This document shows positions 20,508 through 25,803 of a DNA stretch of 25,803 nucleotides, piece after piece (within the stretch, counting starts at the first letter, position 1; each line of letters opens with the position of its first letter). The notes beneath the pieces were generated by a model. That model ran no database searches. It was not told the DNA's origin and saw nothing but the letters and a program-made list of their open reading frames with translations. The position numbers and the translations under genes were made by a program. Origin of the DNA: Paracoccaceae bacterium (GTDB taxonomy: Bacteria > Pseudomonadota > Alphaproteobacteria > Rhodobacterales > Rhodobacteraceae); the NCBI GenBank assembly GCA_026982515.1, contig JALSGY010000112.1, positions 1-25,803 on the forward strand, written 5' to 3'.

Positions 20508-23411
20508 CTATTGCGGCTCGGGCACGAGGATTTCCCGCTTGCCCACATGGTTGGCCGGGCTCACGAGGCCCTCTTCTTCCATCTGCTCCACCAGTCTTGC
20601 GGCCTTGTTGTAGCCGATCGCCAGCTTGCGCTGGATGTAGGAGGTGGAGCACTTGCGATCCCGGATCACGATCTGCACCGCCTGATCGTAGAGCGCATCC
20701 TCCGAACCGGTATTCCCGCCCAGACCGAGCACCAGATCGATATCGCTTTCCTTGTCCTCGTCGGGGCCTTCCAGCACCCCGCCCACATATTCCGGCGGCC
20801 CCCAGGCCTTGAGGTGGTTGACGATCTCCTCGACCTCCTCATCCGAGACAAAGGGCCCGTGCACGCGGGTGATCCTGGCGCCCCCGGCCATGTAAAGCAT
20901 GTCGCCCATGCCCAGAAGCTGCTCGGCGCCCTGCTCGCCCAGGATGGTGCGGCTGTCCACCTTGGAGGTCACCTGGAAGCTGATGCGGGTGGGGAAGTTG
21001 GCCTTGATGGTGCCGGTGATCACATCCACCGAAGGCCGCTGGGTCGCCATGATCAGGTGAATGCCCGAGGCCCGCGCCATCTGGGCCAGCCGCTGGATGC
21101 AGGCCTCGATCTCCTTGCCGGCGACCATCATCAGATCGGCCATCTCGTCAACCACCACCACGATATAGGGCAGGGTTTCGGGGGTAAGCTCCTCGGTCTC
21201 GAAGACGGGCTCACCGGTGGCCTCGTCAAAGCCGGTCTGCACGGTGCGGGTGAACATCTCGCCGCGGGCCAGCGCCTCGCGGACCTTGGCGTTGTAGCCC
21301 TCGATGTTGCGCACCCCCATCTTCGACATCTTGCGGTAGCGCTCCTCCATCTCGCCCACCACCCATTTCAGCGCCACCACGGCTTTCTTGGGGTCGGTCA
21401 CCACCGGGGACAGAAGGTGCGGGATGCCGTCGTAGACGGACAGTTCCAGCATCTTCGGATCGATCATGATCAGCCGGCATTCCTCGGGCGAGAGCTTGTA
21501 GAGCAAGCTGAGAATCATGGTGTTGATCGCCACCGACTTGCCCGAGCCGGTGGTCCCGGCGATCAGCAGGTGGGGCATCTTGGCAAGGTTTTCCACCACC
21601 GGATCGCCGCCGATATCCTTGCCCAGCGCCAGCGGCAGGCGCATGGTGCTGTCGCCGAAATCGCGGCTTGAGAGTATCTCGCGCAGCAGCACCTTTTCGC
21701 GGTGCGCGTTGGGCAGCTCGATCCCGATCACCGAACGCCCCGGCACGGTGGAAACCCGCGCCGAAAGCGCCGACATCGAGCGCGCGATGTCATCGGCCAG
21801 CCCGATCACCCGGCTGGCCTTCAGCCCGGGGGCGGGTTCCAGCTCGTACATGGTCACAACCGGACCCGGACGGACAGAGACGATCTCGCCCTTCACACCG
21901 TAATCGTCGAGCACCGATTCGAGCATCCGGGCGTTCTGCTCCAGCGCCTCGTCGGAAAGCTGCTGGCGGGGAACGTCCACCGGGTTGGCCAGCAGGCTGA
22001 GCGGCGGTGTGCTGTAGGTTGCGGCCTCCTCTTCGGCAAAGAGCGTCGGCTGGGCCTCGGCGCGGGCCTTGCGCGAGGGGCGCGGGGCCTTGCGCGGCGG
22101 GTGCTGCACCACCTTGCGCGAAGGTGTCTGCGGTGCGCCGGGCAAGGTGTAGGTCGTGATCTGGTCCTCGGTCTCGAACGTCGGACGGGCCAGCAGGGGC
22201 TCGGGCGAGGGCAGCCCGGCATGAGGCATTTCCGGCTGCGTCTGCTCATGTGCCGGAGTGAGGATCATCGGCTCGGGACCGTGCGCATGGCGGGAGGTCA
22301 GCGGCGGCTCGGCGCGGGCGGCCTCGGCCTGCATCGCCTTCCTGCGCGCGATGCGGTTGCGGATCACCTCGGCGATCTTCTCGCGAATCTCGGGGTTCCC
22401 GGCGGCCTCGGGCGTCCCGGGCGCTGCTTCGGGGGCCGGTGCGGCTCCGGGGGCCTGCGGTTCGGCAGTGCGCCTGATCAGTGACGGCATCCGCGACAAA
22501 AGCCCCCCCTTGCGGTTGTGGCGGGCGGAGGTGGCATCGGGCGCTGGCTGTGGCGGCGCGAAGGCAGCAGGGCCGGCCCCGGATGGGGCAGCCTCGGGCG
22601 CCACGGCCCGGCGTACCCGCGGCTGGGTCAGCGGCGGCTCCTCCACCGGATGAAACGGCTGAGCGGGGGGCTCCTCTGCCCGTTCGGCCTGCAGCACACG
22701 CGCAGCACGCCGCCCGGCGGCGCGGCCATGCAGGGCGCGGGCCAGCCGCAGGCTGCCCGTGGCCCCCAGCCCGAACAGGCGCAGCACCGCCACATAGGCC
22801 ATGATGATCCCCAACAGCAGGAATTTTCCCACCGCGCGCAGCTCTTCCCGTGTGAACCCCAGCACATGGGCCGCCATCGCCATGCTCGCCACCGCCACCA
22901 GCGCCGAGATCAGCTTGAGCCCGAACGCGGCGCTGACCGGCGCCACCCCGAGGATGGCCCCCAGAACCGTATCGCCGAACAGCCCGCCAAGGCCAAAGGA
23001 ATGGCCCCAGTCGGGCCCGGGAACATGGGTGGAGGCATAGACCGAGGCCAGCGCGATGGCGATCGGGGCGAAGATGATTCGCTGGATGATCCTCTCTTCG
23101 CCCACATGCAGCATGAAGCGCAGGCCCCATCCGGCAAGCAGCACCGCAATCCCCCAGCTGCCCAGGCCCGCCACCACGATCAGCGGCGCGGCCAGGGATG
23201 CCCCGAACCGGCCCAGCAGGTTTTGCGCCGGCTCGTCGGTGGCGGCCAGCCAGCTGGGATCCTCGGGCGAGTAGGACGCCAGCATCAGCGCCGTCAGAAG
23301 CGCCAGGATCAGCAGCCCGAAGCCCAGCAGCTCCTTGCCGCGGCGCTCCAGCATCGCCTGGGTGTTGCTGTCGAGAAGGGGGTCGCGCTGTCTTGCCTGA
23401 TAAGATGCCAT
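20508..23411 (-). CDS. ftsK: DNA translocase FtsK
   Basis: This 967-residue protein couples chromosome segregation to division: it pumps DNA at the septum and aids XerCD dimer resolution at dif. The N-terminal 200 residues hold four or five membrane segments. A Pro/Ala-rich linker runs from about 230 to 480. The motor has Walker A LIAGTTGSGKS near 620 and Walker B VVVVDEMADLMM near 752, with TQRPSVDVITG soon after. The C-terminal gamma winged helix (DRKCSTSYIQRKLAIGYNKA) reads KOPS sequences. An ATG at 23432 overlaps the preceding stop, but the ATG at 23411 has GAGGAAC at proper distance and begins MASYQARQRDPLLDS, so I use it. Confidence 0.97.
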   Translation of the reverse strand: MASYQARQRDPLLDSNTQAMLERRGKELLGFGLLILALLTALMLASYSPEDPSWLAATDEPAQNLLGRFGASLAAPLIVVAGLGSWGIAVLLAGWGLRFMLHVGEERIIQRIIFAPIAIALASVYASTHVPGPDWGHSFGLGGLFGDTVLGAILGVAPVSAAFGLKLISALVAVASMAMAAHVLGFTREELRAVGKFLLLGIIMAYVAVLRLFGLGATGSLRLARALHGRAAGRRAARVLQAERAEEPPAQPFHPVEEPPLTQPRVRRAVAPEAAPSGAGPAAFAPPQPAPDATSARHNRKGGLLSRMPSLIRRTAEPQAPGAAPAPEAAPGTPEAAGNPEIREKIAEVIRNRIARRKAMQAEAARAEPPLTSRHAHGPEPMILTPAHEQTQPEMPHAGLPSPEPLLARPTFETEDQITTYTLPGAPQTPSRKVVQHPPRKAPRPSRKARAEAQPTLFAEEEAATYSTPPLSLLANPVDVPRQQLSDEALEQNARMLESVLDDYGVKGEIVSVRPGPVVTMYELEPAPGLKASRVIGLADDIARSMSALSARVSTVPGRSVIGIELPNAHREKVLLREILSSRDFGDSTMRLPLALGKDIGGDPVVENLAKMPHLLIAGTTGSGKSVAINTMILSLLYKLSPEECRLIMIDPKMLELSVYDGIPHLLSPVVTDPKKAVVALKWVVGEMEERYRKMSKMGVRNIEGYNAKVREALARGEMFTRTVQTGFDEATGEPVFETEELTPETLPYIVVVVDEMADLMMVAGKEIEACIQRLAQMARASGIHLIMATQRPSVDVITGTIKANFPTRISFQVTSKVDSRTILGEQGAEQLLGMGDMLYMAGGARITRVHGPFVSDEEVEEIVNHLKAWGPPEYVGGVLEGPDEDKESDIDLVLGLGGNTGSEDALYDQAVQIVIRDRKCSTSYIQRKLAIGYNKAARLVEQMEEEGLVSPANHVGKREILVPEPQ

Positions 23412-23424
23412 TCGTTCCTCGTCC

Positions 23425-24609
23425 TCACGCATAAAGGCAGTCGCGAAGCCTGGTCAGGCCGCGCTGCATCTCGTCTTTCGGGGCCACCATGGCGACCCTG
23501 ACATATCCCTTGCCCGGGTTCTCGCCACCTGCCTCGCGGCCCAGATAGGCGCCGGGCAGCACCCGCACCCCGGTTTCCCTCCACAGCTTCAACGCCGCCG
23601 CCTCGCCGTCCTCGACCGGCAACCACAGGAAGAAGCCTGCCTGCGGCGCAGCGCAGCCCGGCACATCGGCGAAGATCTCATCGGCGAGGGCGTATTTCTC
23701 GGCATAAAGCGCGCGGTTTTCCTCCACATGAGCCTCGTCGGCCCATACCCTTTCGGCAGCGCGCTGAAGCGGCAGGGGCAGGGGCGCACCGGCATAGGCG
23801 CGCAGCTGGCGCAGGCGGCGGATGCTCTGCGCTCCGCCCGCCACGAAGCCCGAGCGCAGCCCCGGCAGGTTGGACCGCTTGGAAAGAGAGTGGAAGGTGA
23901 CCACCCGCTCGGGGTCGGCCCCTGTTTCCTGCGCCACCTGCAAGGCCCCCGGCGGCGGAGAACCGCGATAGATCTCGGAGTAGCACTCGTCGGCGAAGAT
24001 GCGGAAATCGTGCTTTTCGGCCAGGGCCAGCAGATCGGCCCAGTATTCGCGCGAGGCCACCGCGCCCTGCGGATTGGAGGGCGAGCAGAGATAGGCGATC
24101 TCGGCCCGCTCCAGTATCTCGGGAGCAAGGGATGCGTAATCGGGCAGAAAGCCGGTCTCGGCGGTGGCGGGCACGAAGACGGGCTCGGCCCCCACCGCAA
24201 GGGCGGCCACGGCATAGACCTGATAGAAGGGATTGGGGATCAGCACCACCGGTGCCTGTCCGCGCGCCGCCTTCTCCGGGCACAGGGCGATGGCGGCATT
24301 GAACAGCCCCTCACGGGTGCCGTTGAGCGCCATGATGCGGCTGGCCGGGTCCACCTGAACACCGTAGCGGCGCGAGATCCAGACGGAAATGGCCTCCAGC
24401 AGTTCGGGCGTGCCGTCATTGGGAGGGTAGCGGCCGAAGCCTTCCGCATGTTCGGCGATGATGCCGCTGACCCAGCCGGGAAAGGGGTGGCGCGGCTCTC
24501 CGATGGTCATGTGAATGACCTCGCCGCCCGGCGCATGGGCGTCAAGCAGCCGCCGCAGGCGCGGGAACGCGTATTCTGGCAGGTTCGAAAACCGCTCTGG
24601 AAACACCAT
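23425..24609 (-). CDS. dapC: Aminotransferase class I/II, succinyldiaminopimelate transaminase-like (DapC)
   Basis: This PLP enzyme of about 394 residues looks like DapC, which makes N-succinyl-LL-diaminopimelate for lysine and peptidoglycan synthesis. The start FPERFSNLPEYAFPRLRRL and HMTIGEPRHPFPGWV are typical of that group. LCSPSNPQGAV, FADECYSEIYRG and HSLSKRSNLPGLRSGF supply the PLP-binding Asp, Tyr and Lys, with the Lys in SLSK. Substrate is inferred and other amino acids cannot be excluded. An ATG at 24633 extends it by 8 codons. I prefer 24609, which has GAGG at 5 bases and the start MVFPERF. The stop is 13 bases before the ftsK start. Confidence 0.82.
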   Translation of the reverse strand: MVFPERFSNLPEYAFPRLRRLLDAHAPGGEVIHMTIGEPRHPFPGWVSGIIAEHAEGFGRYPPNDGTPELLEAISVWISRRYGVQVDPASRIMALNGTREGLFNAAIALCPEKAARGQAPVVLIPNPFYQVYAVAALAVGAEPVFVPATAETGFLPDYASLAPEILERAEIAYLCSPSNPQGAVASREYWADLLALAEKHDFRIFADECYSEIYRGSPPPGALQVAQETGADPERVVTFHSLSKRSNLPGLRSGFVAGGAQSIRRLRQLRAYAGAPLPLPLQRAAERVWADEAHVEENRALYAEKYALADEIFADVPGCAAPQAGFFLWLPVEDGEAAALKLWRETGVRVLPGAYLGREAGGENPGKGYVRVAMVAPKDEMQRGLTRLRDCLYA

Positions 24610-24682
24610 CAATGCCTCAATCACCGGGGTCATGGCGCCCCGTTTTCCTGCACGATACCGGCAGATGCCGGCCCGGTCCAGA

Positions 24683-24697
24683 AAAACGCAGCGTTTT
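24683..24697. promoter_or_regulatory. 15-base palindrome between amidase and dapC-like gene
   Basis: AAAACGC-A-GCGTTTT is a perfect palindrome in the gap of about 117 bases between the amidase stop and the aminotransferase start. A one-base loop makes it a poor RNA hairpin, so a protein-binding site is the more likely reading. It lies 74-88 bases upstream of the preferred start. Confidence 0.4.
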
Positions 24698-24726
24698 CCG
24701 ATGCCTCGCAGGGTGAGATGTTGCTT

Positions 24727-25803
24727 TTAGGCCAATGCCGCCTCTGCCGCCGCGCCAAGACGCAACAGATGCTCTTCGCGCATGGGCCGCCCCAGCAGCA
24801 TGATACCGGTGGAGGGCAGCCCCGTGGGCAGGGTCAGCGCCGGCAGGCCCATCAGGTTGCCGATGCGGGTGTTGCGCAACGCCAGAAGATTTTCCGTGAC
24901 GTAATAGTCGTGGTCGGAGGCCAGGCGCCCGATATCGGGAGGCAGGATCGGGCTGGTGGGCAGCAGCACCGCATCAAAGCCCGCCACTGCATCGGCCCAG
25001 GCGGCGCGATGGCGCTCCAGCTCCTGCCAGGCACGCACGAAATCGACCCCGGAAAACTGCCGCCCGGCGCGGAACCTCTCGCGGACCTCGGCGAACATCC
25101 TTTCCGGCCCGGCCTCGATTTCGTCCCGCCAGGTGGCATAGGCCTCGGTGGTGTAGAGCACCCCCGAAAGCTCCAGCGCCTCGGCGACGCAGGGAACCTC
25201 GCGGTAATCCAGTTGCGCACCGGCGGCCTGCAGCCGCTCGACCGCGCTTTCGAAACCGGCCCGGGGCTGGGGGCGCAGATCGTCGAGCGCGGCGGTTTCC
25301 AGCACCATCATCCGGGTGCCCTTCAGGGAGGCCCCGCGCAGATCGGCCGCATCGCCACCCTCAAGGGCGGCCAGCATCAGCGCCGCGTCCTCGACGCTGC
25401 GGCACAGCGGGCCGACGGTATCGAAACGCGCCGCCAGGGGCACCACACCTTTCAGGGACAGCCGCCCGGAGGTGGTTTTCAGGCCGACCAGATCGTTCCA
25501 CGCCGAGGGGATGCGCACCGAACCGCCGGTATCGGAGCCCACGGCCGCCGCCGCCAGTCCGAAAGCCACCGAGGCCGCCGCCCCCGAGGAAGAGCCCCCG
25601 GCCACGGCCTTTTCGTCGTTCACCGAAGGGGGCGTGGCAGTAACGGGGTTGTAGCCCAGCCCCGAGAAGGCCAGCTCCGACATGTGGGTCTTGCCCAGGC
25701 ACACCAGCCCCGCCGCAGTGGCGTTGCGCAGCACTTCGGCATCGCGTTCGGGCACCCGCCCCGCCAGCAGGGCCGAACCCGCCTCGGTGGCCACACCGGC
25801 CGT
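24727..25803 (-). CDS. Amidase signature family protein, C-terminal part
   Basis: The gene runs off the right edge; 358 codons are visible. Amidase-signature enzymes hydrolyse amide bonds with a Ser-cisSer-Lys triad. The cis-Ser region AVAGGSSSGAAASVAFGLA and the nucleophile region GSDTGGSVRIPSAWNDLVGLK are intact, followed by LCRSVEDAALMLAALEG. The Lys of the triad should be in the missing N-terminus. The C-terminal part (GNLMGLPALTLPTGLP) is normal for the family. It is not a clear GatA, since it lacks the long C-terminal domain and a gatB neighbour. Substrate is unknown. It lies upstream of the dapC-like gene on the same strand, about 117 bases apart. Confidence 0.9.
   Translation of the reverse strand, partial: TAGVATEAGSALLAGRVPERDAEVLRNATAAGLVCLGKTHMSELAFSGLGYNPVTATPPSVNDEKAVAGGSSSGAAASVAFGLAAAAVGSDTGGSVRIPSAWNDLVGLKTTSGRLSLKGVVPLAARFDTVGPLCRSVEDAALMLAALEGGDAADLRGASLKGTRMMVLETAALDDLRPQPRAGFESAVERLQAAGAQLDYREVPCVAEALELSGVLYTTEAYATWRDEIEAGPERMFAEVRERFRAGRQFSGVDFVRAWQELERHRAAWADAVAGFDAVLLPTSPILPPDIGRLASDHDYYVTENLLALRNTRIGNLMGLPALTLPTGLPSTGIMLLGRPMREEHLLRLGAAAEAALA

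Overview
The window is chromosomal DNA from an alphaproteobacterium, almost certainly a member of the Rhodobacterales (Rhodobacteraceae). I infer this from the high GC content, the codon use, a membrane-bound ferritin of the MbfA type, a DUF2794 protein, an RbaV/RbaW-like partner-switching pair, and the neighbouring ftsK-lolA and accD-folC genes. The sequence is densely coding. I see no rRNA, tRNA, CRISPR array, insertion sequence, prophage or integrase, and no block of foreign base composition. It reads as ordinary core genome.

Left part (1-5.6 kb): the 5' end of ilvD runs off the left edge on the minus strand. Divergent from it is a plus-strand run of a CPBP membrane protease, accD (acetyl-CoA carboxylase carboxyltransferase beta) and folC (folylpolyglutamate synthase). 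accD and folC overlap by 4 bases. This run converges on the minus-strand gene zapE, which lies downstream of a TDT/SLAC1-type transporter gene.

Middle (5.7-12.5 kb): a minus-strand cluster reads mbfA (iron exporter with ferritin domain), an AEC carrier, a YaiI/UPF0178 protein and an ornithine cyclodeaminase-family reductase; the last three genes are joined by ATGA overlaps. A TetR-family regulator is transcribed divergently from mbfA, with repeated half-sites between them. Next come a NYN/LOTUS putative RNase (minus), an SPW-repeat membrane protein and a DUF2794 protein (both plus), and a 1-Cys peroxiredoxin (minus) with an unusually AT-rich, palindromic leader.

Right part (12.6-25.8 kb): rluA, then a translationally coupled thiolase and free-methionine-(R)-sulfoxide reductase pair (minus). 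Divergent from these is a STAS anti-anti-sigma plus HATPase anti-sigma pair (plus). After a 369-base non-coding gap with a strong hairpin comes a gamma-glutamyltransferase with a clear promoter, followed by hspQ (minus), a second AEC carrier and a lytic-transglycosylase-like lipoprotein (both plus). The window ends with a minus-strand run read from the right edge: amidase (truncated), a dapC-like aminotransferase, ftsK and lolA.

Several genes share an oxidative or iron stress theme (mbfA, 1-Cys peroxiredoxin, methionine sulfoxide reductase, hspQ), but they are not in one operon. I found no convincing new multi-gene system. The most useful leads are the mbfA/TetR divergent region, the AEC-YaiI-OCD operon of unknown substrate, the palindrome embedded in the ggt promoter, and several strong hairpins in non-coding gaps.
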